Source: Antedon mediterranea
Lineage: Eukaryota; Echinodermata; Crinoidea; Comatulida; Antedonidae
Assembly (NCBI RefSeq): GCF_964355755.1
Contig: NC_092675.1
Coordinates: 16,693,312 to 16,753,311 of the forward strand
Direction of reading: 5' to 3'
DNA: 60,000 bases
Part shown: in pieces, positions 1 through 42,837 of the stretch
Position numbering within the stretch: the first letter of the stretch is position 1
Layout of the letters: every line of letters begins with the position of its first letter
Program-made: the position numbers and the translations under genes
The notes under the pieces: model-generated
What the model was told of the DNA's origin: nothing
The model's input: only the letters and a program-made list of their open reading frames with translations
The model's database searches: none

Positions 1-1080
1 TGCATTATCAGAATCGATTAGAGGAAATATGAAACATTTTGATTAAACATTGCATTCCAAATGCCTCTTCAGCCGTGGATGATATTATTAGATTCTGTAG
101 CTCAATTGCTATTGTGTACGTTAAGTATAAATACAGGTTGATCATATACTACCGGTTCATTGGTTGATATAATACAGCTAGTAGGCCTATACTATTTAAT
201 TTTAAAAAAAATGTTTGGCAAAAAAGATATTTCATTTACACTAAAATCATCCATACTTAGTCTGAAGAATTCGGAACCCATCACCTCTCACTCTGTCGTT
301 GACACTGACGTCCATAGGATGGATAGAACAATTAGGGAAAAAGTCTATCCTGGAGAGGAGGTCCCCTCCCATGCCAATGTGCGCAAATAGCTTGACACAA
401 TTCGCACTGGTAAATATTGTTGTTCGTACATCGGATACGAGACTGTGAGTTAAAATAATAGGATAGGAAGATATCGGTAATTATTATAATATTTTGGTTG
501 AATACATGAGTTAACGAATCAGATATATTGTTTACGACATAATATGGTGCTTAATTGTATTATTAAGTCATTATCGTACACATTAATACGATTAAAGGAA
601 AAAACACACAACACACATACTATCCATTGAGATTAAGTGTCGAACACATTACCATAATTATTCACATGTTGTAATACACTTATTAATATGCACACTATAA
701 CTTGCATAAAATGGATAAATATGTTCTTATTAGGTGCCCGTATTTGGTTTTACGCATCATTCAATGGCATTGGTTCGAATCTTCCCTACTCGCACCAATT
801 CGCTGGTGATTGACTTATATTGATCGTATCTTGGGATTGCTTTGAACCATGGAGATACTCCTCCATTTTGAACCAAAGAACGGCTAGTTGTAGAGAGTTA
901 ATTTTTTTCTAAATTGTTCAGAATATATATAAATGTTTATATTCATTCTTATGGAATTTTTGTCTAAGGCTAATCCGAGGGCTCCACTACCGTGCACATC
1001 GCCAATAAACAATACTGAAAGAAAAAAAAACGATAGACGCATGGAGTTATAATGTAAATGTAAATTTTTATTAGTCATTA
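1..1080. other. Non-coding, no recognised gene
   Basis: AT-rich sequence with short open frames only. The longest, 160-390 on the + strand, matches no family I recognise and has no supporting splice context. A GGTTCGAATC word near 770 resembles a tRNA B box but has no matching A box or cloverleaf. Probably old transposon-derived or intergenic DNA. Confidence 0.5.
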
Positions 1081-1188
1081 CTAAGAGTTACGCAGTGGGA
1101 CATATCGTTTATATGCGTCGCTTTTCCATCTTCTGGTCGCTTTAATTTCTTGGTCACCTTCGTTCAGGTCCCTAAGTTGCATGGCCAT
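1081..1188 (-). pseudogene. Relic of a tyrosine recombinase C-terminus
   Basis: The minus strand reads a 35-codon frame ending in TAG whose last part is ATRRWKSDAYKRYV. This resembles the C-terminal end of tyrosine recombinases of the Crypton/DIRS/Ngaro type, where a GRWxSDAYxxY-like motif holds the nucleophilic Tyr that attacks DNA. Upstream, as far as about 1440 on the same strand, short recombinase-like stretches occur but stops and frameshifts interrupt them, so the gene is broken. Neither the His/Arg box nor a family-defining domain could be placed, so the superfamily is open. It is the remnant of a mobile element with no evident link to the kinase gene. The match rests on one short motif and could be chance. 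Confidence 0.4.
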
Positions 1189-2030
1189 TTACGGGTGTGT
1201 GTTGTGTACCGGGTGTGGTCTAATTTCTATTAACGTTTGACTTAAATGTTTCCTAAGTAGTGGATCTCCGGTTTGAAATATCTCCATGTTAACTGTCCAT
1301 GTTCGTCGTCAGAGTAAGTTCCTCTTCACTACCGTCTACTCTATCGATGTTATTTGCAAAACGGAACTGACATTCCCTCAGAAAATGGTGTATCCTGATG
1401 TTTTGCATGATGCATTCGAAGAAGATATTTAAGAGTGTCGACGAACGTAGATAGTGTTGGGTAAGCTGACAACAACATCATTTCTCTGAACCAGTACTAT
1501 GTAGGGCCTATGTTGCTGACGTTGGCATAATTACTTGATGTTGTGAATCCGCTTCTGTCTCATGTTATATTTGTTCATTGTTGGCCATAGTGCATCATGC
1601 AGAAGGTTTTCTTTCATCTTTAGCATTTAGCTTTACAATGGTACCAAGAACAAAGTAATAGCAAAGGATCTCTGTGTTTGGCAGTCAACGTGTATACATC
1701 TTTCTCAAACGTTTCCCTTTAAGAAAAATGGCAGTCATTTTGAAGTATATTTACCATCTTGAATTTTTAAAAGTTAAACAATTTATTTGTTTTATCTCCA
1801 GTGATAGTTTCTTCCAAAATAAATGATTGTGGTTTAACAAAATCGGATGCTTTAATACTGATATTTGGGTAAAATTGAGAGAAAACATTTTAGTTATATG
1901 CAAATTTGCAATTATCTTTATCTCCCCTTTCTCTCCATTTTTTATATGTTGTTCAGATGGGTCTTAGGAAGTACCTACAACAAAAATAAATTTTAATTTT
2001 GTCTAGGTCAAACCGTAGTTTGACCGGACT
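1189..2030. other. Non-coding, degraded
   Basis: Nothing gene-like can be supported. The 1190-1440 part may be the decayed upstream portion of the recombinase relic on the minus strand; the rest shows no recognisable repeat or motif. Confidence 0.4.
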
Positions 2031-2580
2031 AACACACGTGGACTATTTAAAGGACGATAACATTTTGTTGGCGTATGTTACATGCGCGTGCTCTGTGCGC
2101 GGAACCACCGATTGTTTGATCATTCACTCGGTATTTGGTTTCGCGTTCAAGTTCAATGCGAACGTACGTCTGGGGGAAGCTCCGAAAAAAAGGCACACTT
2201 TGAGTGAGAAGGAAAATGCAATGCTTATTATTATATAGCTCTATCTATATTTATTGACAGCAAATTGTTGATGAAATTAAATATATCAATGTAATTAAGT
2301 GGTATTGATACAGTTGAGTACGTATCGGCTGGTGATCTATAAAAAATAATCGCGGTAAAGGGAGAGGGGGAGGGGGATGTGTTCGAACCATAAACCCCCC
2401 TGCTATTGCTTCCCCGTCGGGGAGTGTTGACCTTATTTGTCCAAATATGATCATTTCTTTTCTGGTAAAAAATAAAACCATATTAAGTGTACTATTATAT
2501 ATTTTAAGTAACTGCGGCATTCCATTTTTGACGTAGGCCTACGTCGGAGGGCTATACACTTTATGCATGCTGACTGACAG
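2031..2580. repeat. Dispersed repeat, copy A (partner at 58.7-59.2 kb)
   Basis: 2031-2354 aligns directly with 58707-59010. Shared words include GCGCGTGCTCTGTGCG, CGATTGTTTGATCATT, GTTCAAGTTCAATGCGAACG and GTACGTATCGGCTGGTG. A second block, 2531-2580 (ACGTCGGAGGGCTATACACT), matches 59119-59176. The two blocks keep their order in both places, with differing sequence between them. The 58-kb copy lies inside a TIR transposon, so this is probably a deleted older relative. Short open frames within it carry frameshifts between copies and no known domain, so I do not call a gene. Confidence 0.7.
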
Positions 2581-4689
2581 CCCCAACCACCAATGACTGT
2601 TTATTTCGCGCGTACGCATCCCGCCCACCTCCCCAACTCGGGGAATTCGGTCTCCCCGTCGGGCAAATTCTGGCGCCATCACTGGTCAAGAGACGAGTCG
2701 ACTGGGTCGCTGTTATAGAAATGAAACTGGTTTTTTGTAATACTTTCAGGAGGCCCTTGGCCCCTTTTACTCCATATTTGGGATCCGCTCCTGTTGTTAA
2801 ATTCGGTGTGAACCGGGATATCATTTTGTTTGCACTCACATTCCCTCCTAGCCACTCTTGTTTGTATTGAAGTAAAACAAACGACTTGAGTAAATTTGCG
2901 TATTGCTCCATTAATCAACGAGCCTAATATCATTCGAACGAAACAAGCTTTGCTGTATATTAGACAATTATATCAATCAAACGTGTAGTATTGTTTCAAC
3001 ATGGAGGTAATCCATGGTTTCAATTTCACATTTATATTAATGAAGAATATTATTAAGTCAATATAGTGTGTAGAATTTAAAATGCACACGCTTTGTGTTG
3101 AGATGTCGTCTGCGAAGATAAAAAGGGTAGAAGTAAAATGTCATTGTTAGTTAATTTATCTTGCTTTAGCGTAATTCTATTATGGAACGTGTCGATTAAA
3201 GTACGACATTTCAATCTCCAATAATAGCCTCATCTCTCTAGACTTATGTCAGTTATCGAAGAAAAAATGTCTTGTACTGCCAGATTACACAATTGAGAAG
3301 GCCAGGCGTTTCCGCCTTATTCTAAATATAGGTAAACGTAAGCTACCGGCAAGAGAACAGATAAGGACCCGGTTGTCCTTCGAATAAAAAACAAATTACA
3401 TCGTAAATTGGCTAAACAAGGTACGTATACCTATTGTAAAGTAGCCTTCTTAATGACATTTTAAATGCGTCTTATTAAGGCCTTAAAATTAAAATAATTT
3501 GCATTATATCTTTTCATATTGGCAAACCTTATATTCAAAGTAAATACCTATAACTACTGCATTTACAAGCATTTATTATGACGAATTTTTATTTAGAGAA
3601 TACAAATCTATAGGGCCTCTGTGTGTCTCTTATAAACGGGGTCAATGGAGCACGCTCTCTCTTCATCCCTCAGTTATATATATACCTTACTTACTCAGAA
3701 GGGATAAGAAACTCGGTTGATGGAGGCTATGAACAAAAAAAGCAACAAACAGATTTCCTCAGTCTCACTAATCAGTTCTAGTCTAGTAAAAGTCTGGTTG
3801 AACCTAGAACAAAAGTTATAACATAATATATGTAGTCACAACCACCATATGACGTCATATGGGAATTATGCTAATTGAACCATATTTACCAAAACAAAAA
3901 CAAATTCTGTTGCCATTTGTTCTGGTTCACCCCATTTTTTACTTATCTTTACTGGACTCCCTCTTTCGAGTCCACATACAAACAAAATTTACTTTACATT
4001 ACACTACTAACTGTATAATAATGTTATACAAGTTTGAATATTGAATGTTGGGGCATTTCTTTCTTATTTCAATTTACACATAAATAGTTTGCCTCGTAGA
4101 AAACGAATGTTGCTAAAATGCCAGGGTTTGTTACAATATACAAAATGTATAAATGTACTACGGGGATTTCAATCCATAAATTATCTTAGCTTCGTTAGTA
4201 ACATCAAAGTCTGATTTTTACGTATACGAATGTTTATCTCCGACTTGTACGTCTGTGGGCAAAAAAAAAAAAAACAAACAAAAAACCCTAAAAAAAAAAA
4301 ATTGAAATGTCTGTATTGAAATAGACAAACGAATAGACCAGCTTCTGAGGAAAATTCGACATATTTTGCCATTATTGCTGTACGATACATTTGAAGTGAG
4401 TACCATTTCGTAAATGTTTTGGCTTAAGTCTAGTTAGGATGATTTTTCTATTAAAAATCATGAAGGTGATTCAATAAAGTGTAAAACTGCAGACAAACTA
4501 TTAGTAACAACATACTTTTACAGCAAAGATCTTATTGCTTTACACAGTATAATGCATCTATAGGGGGCGCCCTATAGATAAGACAGATTTTGTGGAAAAC
4601 GAGTATCCTGAAATTGCACAAATAAATAGATTGAGTATGCTTGGATAAATTCTAAATAAAAATGAATACATCTATGAATTAAATTTAAA
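2581..4689. other. Non-coding, no recognised gene
   Basis: Two overlapping minus-strand frames (2561-2933) are out of register with each other and match nothing known; they look like mobile-element debris. The rest is AT-rich with A-tracts (4261-4310). The only notable short signals are the palindromic CRE at 3845-3862 and the near-palindrome ATCTATAGGG...CTATAGAT near 4556-4580. Confidence 0.4.
3845..3862. promoter_or_regulatory. Perfect 18-bp palindrome centred on a CRE
   Basis: CCATATGACGTCATATGG is its own reverse complement and contains the full cAMP-response element TGACGTCA. It lies about 4.2 kb upstream of the PKA catalytic-subunit start codon. CREs bind CREB/ATF-type bZIP dimers. 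Whether this one is used is unknown, and it could be chance or transposon-derived. Confidence 0.35.
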
Positions 4690-5022
4690 TACCGTATCTT
4701 TTCGAATAACCGCCCCGGGCGTGCATTGTTCAGGGGGTTTGGGTGAAGAGTTTTATTCGAGGGAGGCGTTTATTTTTATGGGTTTAATTAGAAGAAGTGA
4801 ATATAAATACATTAAGGATTTTAACAAAACACTTGGTACTGATTGTAGATGTCAATAAATAAATTCTACTACAAATACAAATTTGTTATGTATATATGCA
4901 TGGGGCGTTTAGGTGTTTATCCGAGAATAAATAAACTCCCCTTGACGTTTATTCTATTTGGGGGAGAGGTGGGGGGGGGGGGGATTGTATTCAAACCGGG
5001 GCGTTTAGTCGAATAAATACGT
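4690..5022. mobile_element. Degenerate short TIR element (CGAATAA..GCCCC type)
   Basis: The left end TACCGTATCTTTTCGAATAA followed by GCCCCGG is echoed inverted at the right by CCGGGGCGTTTAGTCGAATA. Internal copies of the same motif (TTATTCGAGGGAGGCGTTTA, CTCCCCTTGACGTTTATTC) and a G14 run make it internally repetitive. No coding capacity. It looks like a MITE-type non-autonomous element; the superfamily was not determined. Confidence 0.5.
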
Positions 5023-6360
5023 CGAAACTCAACCGAAAGTTTAAAATAAATCTAAAACAACGATTAATTTATAGGCCTACAATACAGATAAAGTATGTTG
5101 AATTTATTAATCACAACAAGAAATATTTCTTACAAACAACGCCGTTCGTTTTATTTATTGTTCTTTCGTCATTAATTGAAATTTGTGATATCCATTTCTA
5201 CTAGGTCTACACTCAGTAGGCCTAGTACACATTTAGTGTAACGTAAGATATAGTATGAAATGCTCTATTTAATTATAAAGCAGGGCCTGGATGGGGATTA
5301 TTATTAGATTCAGTTTTCCTTCTGTAGTTGACTTAGTTTATTAATTAATGAAATCAAACAATCAACTTTTATTTCAGAACAAAGTTCATGGTCTACTAAT
5401 ATATACAACAAAAATATAATCCTAAACAAAACTATATACAGTATATAGTTATATATACAGTTACTATAGTAACTATAGTAACTACTTTGCATACCCGCCG
5501 GGTAGGGGAGTTACCCACACACTACATTCCTGTAAACAAAATGTCTAATTAGTCAGAAAATCGTCGTACAGCCGAAGTAGGCTTACTAATAATATAATCG
5601 AACAATTATTCTTCATCTATACACACCACACCATTCGCCAAAACTATTTACCATAGAATAGAAGGATTTGACCATTATTCAATAAGCTACCGCTTGGTAA
5701 CTGTTTCCTAACGATTCCGTTCTCCTGAATATAAGTGCGGCGCGAAAACGCAGGATATTCACAAATAGAAATAGTAGGCCGGCCTACTACGGTAACTGGT
5801 CGTGGACCAAATTTAGCGTGGCCAGGGGCGGTCGCTATTATACTATTTTAAGAGGGTTGCTAAAATGACACCCCTAGATGGCCGGAAATGGTACTCTCGC
5901 ACGTAAAATTCACGATAAATGGTACCTATATAGTTCGCCTGAAATGACACTTTATATCAGGCTACCGTACCAAACAGCACCATCGTATCCAGCCTATTTT
6001 TCCGCCGGTAAAACACACGCAACATTTTAAAAGTCATAGGAAGTCGTCGTCGACGAAGGTACTTCCGGTAAGCTAATGAATTCTGGCAATTATAATCAAT
6101 AAATACAAATTAATTATTATTATCAAAGATCTTTTGTTATTATAAATTAATAATTAAAAAAAGTAGACACAAAATATGAAGCTGCTGCTGCTGCTGCAAA
6201 ACGTTAAATTGTATTATTTTGATCAAAAGTCAGTAAAACTACAATTTCCAAAATACATTTTCATTATATAAACTATAAACTGTACAACAGTGTTGCTTAC
6301 TACACTTCAGAAAAGAAAAATATAATCGAAATTTGCAAAAAGAAGCAATTAAACTCTGTT
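5023..6360. other. Non-coding, mixed repeat debris
   Basis: No gene seen. The 22-bp word GACACCCCTAGATGGCCGGAAA occurs here near 5867 and twice in tandem near 58602-58645, so a piece of the same repeat family as the 58-kb element is present. A (GCT)n run lies at 6181. Confidence 0.45.
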
Positions 6361-6387
6361 GTTTCAAAGTTTGGAACGTTGGTACTA

Positions 6388-6618
6388 CATTGTGCTCCAG
6401 TGGACCCAATTTGGAGCCAGTGGAGCACACAGTGATATGTGATATAAAATAGAAATAAGTCACTGAATTTTAATAATAATATCTTTTCGTATGTTAATAC
6501 ACTGTGCTCACGTGGACCCAATTTGGCATGCGTGCAAGTGAGCGCAGTGATATAAAATAAAAAAAGTCACTAAATTTTAATATCTTTTCTTATGTTACTA
6601 CACTGTGCTCACATGGAC
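6388..6618. repeat. Three degenerate ~120-bp direct repeats
   Basis: Each unit contains ACA(C/T)TGTGCTC, a GTGGACCCAATTTGG core, GTGATATAAAAT and AAGTCACT.AATTTTAAT..TATCTTTTC. Units begin near 6388, 6500 and 6600. The third is interrupted right after ACATGGACC by the TIR element at 6619. Confidence 0.65.
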
Positions 6619-7508
6619 CTGTCACACCAAAATCGGTCCGGCGGACCAGTTTTGGCTGCCAAAATCAGTCCGGAGGACCATTTATGGCTGCCAAAACCTG
6701 TCCGGCCGGACCAATTTTGGCCGCCAAAACTGGTCCGGCCTGGATAAAATCGGTCCGGGCAGTAGGACTGTTTTTGGCCGCCAAATATGGTCCGGTCTTA
6801 CAAAATGGTGCGCAAAATGAGGTCATAATGTATATTTAAAAAAGGCCATGATTAGTCATTATATTGAAAACTACGGGGTTTTATTTGTTATTTTAATATT
6901 ATAAATTAAGCCTGTTTTTTTTATTATCATTATTAGTAGTAACTCATCAATAATTAGTACTAATTGTTAGGCTTTTTGTATACAATATGTATCTCTGCCT
7001 GTTTTTAATCCATTTTGTTTATTTTTAACATCTTCGTTTCCCCATGATGTTAAAAACAATTTAATTTATTAATTATTTATGGTTAATCAATCAATATATC
7101 AATTCAATACAATTATTATAAAACAATTATCCAATATTGATTAGGCTGAGGAAGGAAAAAGGCCTCAATCATAAATAAAATCTAGCTGGCAATATCAGCG
7201 TCTCATACCCGTTCGTGTGAGTGTGTGGCAGGCCGAAATATGAGTGAACACCTTCATGTTTTTAGATAAAATACATTTATTTTATACTATAGTATTTATT
7301 TATCCGACAAGATAACTTACTAATATATATCATGGGATATTTTTCTAGCCATAAACAACAGCATCATAGGCCTAGTAATTCAATTAAAATCGACAGAAGA
7401 AAATCCCGGACCGATTTTGGCAGTGGCGGACTGCTTTTGGCCACAATTTTAGAGCCAAAACTGGTCCGGCCGGACCGATTTGGCCCCGGACCATATTTAT
7501 CGTGACAG
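6619..7508. mobile_element. ~890-bp TIR element with GACC target duplication
   Basis: Ends are inverted: TGTCACACCAAAATCGGTCC on the left and, reverse-complemented, TGTCACGATAAATATGGTCC on the right. Both ends are crowded with GGTCCGGCCGGACC-like palindromes and CCAAAA(C/T)(T/C)GG words. GACC flanks the element on both sides, and the rejoined flanks (ATGGACCCA) restore the motif GTGGACCCA seen in the neighbouring tandem units, which supports a genuine 4-bp target duplication. TGTCA ends and 4-bp duplications fit Ginger-like integrase transposons, but that is inference. It has no coding capacity, so it is non-autonomous. Confidence 0.75.
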
Positions 7509-7602
7509 ACCCACTATACCACCACCATTGATGCATCATCATCATCAGCAGCAGCTAGCAGCTAGCTGTCAATGTACTTCACGGTTCATTGACTGGGTCA
7601 GT

Positions 7603-7630
7603 CTATTTTTAAACGCTGAGCTAAAAATAG
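7603..7630. promoter_or_regulatory. Inverted pair of MEF2-type boxes upstream of PKA-C
   Basis: CTATTTTTAA (7603-7612) and CTAAAAATAG (7621-7630) both fit the MEF2 consensus YTAWWWWTAR and form a 9-bp inverted repeat. They lie about 440 bp upstream of the kinase start codon, with an AACCAAT box close by at about 7647. Role inferred from motif and position only. Confidence 0.35.
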
Positions 7631-8064
7631 TCTCAGGTCAACACTAACCAATGAGTAAGGCCGATATGAAAGAGTTAGGCGTCGTGAATCCCACAGTTCT
7701 TCAATGTAATTCCGGCGATTTCCGCATGGAAACCGATTAATTAATAACTTTCCGCTTGATTTTAGTTTTAAATTGATTGTCAATTTTCTATTCGAAATTT
7801 ATAACATTATCATCTAAATTTGATATATATTTATGCCTAATAATACGATACTATTTTTTTCAAATATAACGCATTTTTTACTGAGATAAAAATTTGCGGA
7901 TGGATAATTCATTGACATCGATCAGAAAACAGACACGAAAATAGGAAAGAATCACCGTAGGTTCTGCGAATGGGCCTTGACTTAATCTTGATCGTAAATT
8001 CATATTTTGCACTAAAAAGACTGTGTTTAAATTTGATTAAAAGATAGTCTTCCATAGTGCAATT

Positions 8065-39667
<31,603 letters not shown>

Positions 39668-39952
39668 TAATCTGTGATATCAATTAGGCCTATGGTCTCT
39701 CAATATAAATGTAACAACAGTTAGTGGGTATTAGCTGACTGGCCTGCAAAGCACACAGCATTCAGTATAATACAGCTTTGTTAGATTTGATGAGTGACAT
39801 GTTTGCCATTCAGACATAATCACATACTGTAAAACATCGAAAGTAAGCCCAGTGGTCTACGATGGAACCCATCAAATGTTTAGAAGTAGAGAAAGAATGT
39901 TAAAGCTTAATTTTAAATTAACTTTTCATTGTGGTAGAACTACTTTATGGAT

Positions 39953-39986
39953 AATAAAGTATAAACCATCATATCAACTGAATAAA
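39953..39986 (+). terminator. Candidate poly(A) signals for the 10B transcript
   Basis: AATAAA at 39953 and 39981, about 290-320 nt after the exon 10B stop. Others occur further down (for example 42091), so the 3'UTR could be up to about 2.4 kb. The actual site needs transcript data. Confidence 0.45.
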
Positions 39987-42555
39987 TAACACTTTAAGGA
40001 ATCAAATGTTTGTATTTCACGATTAATAATACGTCGATTTACATCTTAATGTTCGTAAATAACTGAGGGTTTATTTCGAGGTTTTACAGTAGTTAACATG
40101 CTGTGGTGCAGATCACTTAATTTGTTATTTTTTTGTATTTAGAATTTTCATATTAAATTGAAAAAATAAATATTTTTTAAAAGATATGTTTAATTTTTTT
40201 TAATCCATAAAAACAACTCAAACGTTATTTGGCAATGATTTTTAGATTACCTTTGTACAAACAGTTGCCATTTTGTTGCTTTGGTAATTATTTAGTCTGT
40301 TTTATCCATAATATTGTACAATGCTTAGATCTTCAAAAACTTTGCTTTCTTTCATTGTTTGATCGATGTATTCTGGCAAAATGTTTAACAACGTAGAGAG
40401 ACATATTGTGCATTAAATATTGGGAACACTTGCCATAGGTTAGGAGTACAGTGCAACTGAAACATGTAAAGAAGCGTGGACAAATACAGAGAGCTACACG
40501 CCATATTATTTCACAAGATTTTGTTATGCTATGTGGTGTATTCAATGTATCATTTGTCTATAACATATCAGGTGAAACCAGACATTTATCTTGTTCTGTA
40601 ACATGTTCATTTCTACAAAATTGAAGAGCTAAGTGATAGTGATATCCAGTAATAATATTGATTTCTGAACTGGGCATAATAAATCCCTGGGATTATCCCA
40701 GGGATTTTACACTTGACAGTCAATGAACCTGTGTATGTTTTACGTATAAAGTGTCTCAAAATTATTACTGTGTCTGCAAGATTGTTAATTTGTGGCAATC
40801 TGTGAATGGGGGATGTCTGGTTCCATCAGGAATATGTTTTTGTAAACGATAATAATTTCACTTTGTTCCTGGCAGTATATCATTCATACAAATGTGTAAG
40901 CTAAGTCATGGAGTCGTTTTGAGAATTATAACTCCATCCTTAAATGATGTTTGTTTTCAAAATGTGCTTTGTCAGCCTTTATATCCAAAGAAATCCCCTA
41001 AATACTGATAGCCACCTTGTGAGCGGTTGTCTAACCTGTTTAGGTCACTGTACTTCCAACATATTTAGCACATGCCATCACAACAAGTAGTTACATACAT
41101 GCTATATTATGTTTGTTTATAAAATGTATATATTACTACTGTATATACATAAATAGTACAGTAATTTATATACTGTACAAAGTACATATAAATGTGAGTG
41201 TACAATGTATTTGCTAAACAATTAATGTACAGTAGATATTGATGTAACACCCAATTCCAAAGATACCTAACGATAGCATTCAGTCATTCATATTTTGAAA
41301 TTTAAATTTATATAATTGGTAAACAAATGTTTTCATTATTTTTTAAACATGAATTGTTTTCTCTCATAACACTTAAATACTAACTACCTTGTTTATAAAT
41401 ACAATTATATTAAAGTAGTTACTGATTTGTATTCACTTTCTGGAAAGTTTATTATAAATATTACATTTAATATATTTATATTGCAGTTCACATATTGTTT
41501 CAAGTTGTTCAAAAACTTAATATAATACAATTCTTTCATCTCAAATATGAATTAGCTGGATTCTAATCTAATATTTTGTTGATAAGTTATCTGTGTAAGA
41601 CATGCTTCAGCTCATCATCTGTGTCTACTTGTGTGTCCCTATAACCCGTACCATTTTTACTTGCGTTAATTCATAATTACCTCAAATGAATTCCTTAATA
41701 GAAAGCTTTATTTTTTTTAATACAGTACCGGTATATCTCATTTGATATGATTTTTATATGTCCCTCCGTAAAGATGAAGTTTTCCAACGTGAAGAGTCAA
41801 ATTATTATTAAAAAAAACTGAATTAATATATGTGCTGAAAAACCAACTGTATGCCTTTCTATAAATTTGTACATAACTAATATACATATAGAAAAACTGG
41901 TTGGTGGGCATTTTCAGGGTGTTTTACAGTCATGTAGATGGTGTTGTTTTTTGAATGGTCAAAATGCAAATAGTGAATGAACGAACGAATGAGTGCAACA
42001 AGTATTACATGGATCACATTATTATTATTATAAGACATGCTTATAGCCAATGTTAAAAATAAATGCTCAGTCCTTTACAATGTGTGTGATAATAAAACAC
42101 ATGTGTTAAATGTATGTTTTGTAGTAAACATGTATTGTATCCACAATAGCTTTTAGTTACAATATGTGATGTGGTATTAGTACTAATTGGAAGGGTCAAG
42201 GGTTGTGGAAATTAATGGTCATTGAGTATTTCCTTAGGGTTAATTTCAATGAAAGATGTAAATAATTTAAATACTCCATACAGAGTGAATTAAGGTGGAT
42301 TTAATGCAGAATTAGATTAATATTTCATTATAAAAAAAAAACAGTTTTTAAACCACCATACTTCAAGAACTTTTGAAGGGGTTTATGTAACTTGTTTAAA
42401 TTTTAAAAAAAAGCTCTAGTTGATATGTAATTTTTGAATTTTAATCCTGTTTACTTGTTGTAATATACCTGTGTTGGCCTATATAATGCATGCGATGTGT
42501 TATGGCCATGAGTTTCAATGCTATCTTATTACAAGGTATAAATGGTTCGTTGTTG
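39987..42555. other. 3'UTR or intergenic sequence, no gene seen
   Basis: AT-rich, short frames only, no repeat recognised. Several AATAAA words could end a long kinase 3'UTR. Confidence 0.5.
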
Positions 42556-42837
42556 CCGGTGTAAGATTGAAATGTGTCCATCATTCAAAAGTGTCCGGGT
42601 GGACACTTTTCAGCATTGGATAGTGTCCAATTGCATGTTTCAACGGGTTCGCGGGCGTTTTCCAACAATTTAATGCTGTCCGGCGCGTTTAATAATGTCT
42701 GACCCTTGGATTGAATACCGTCCGTGGTTGAGATTTGAGATTCAGGTTTTGATCGTGATTGCGCATGCACTTGTCTTTTTTTAACGACCACTATTTGTTA
42801 ATAATGCCAAACTAGTTTTTATTTTTCAAAGATAACT

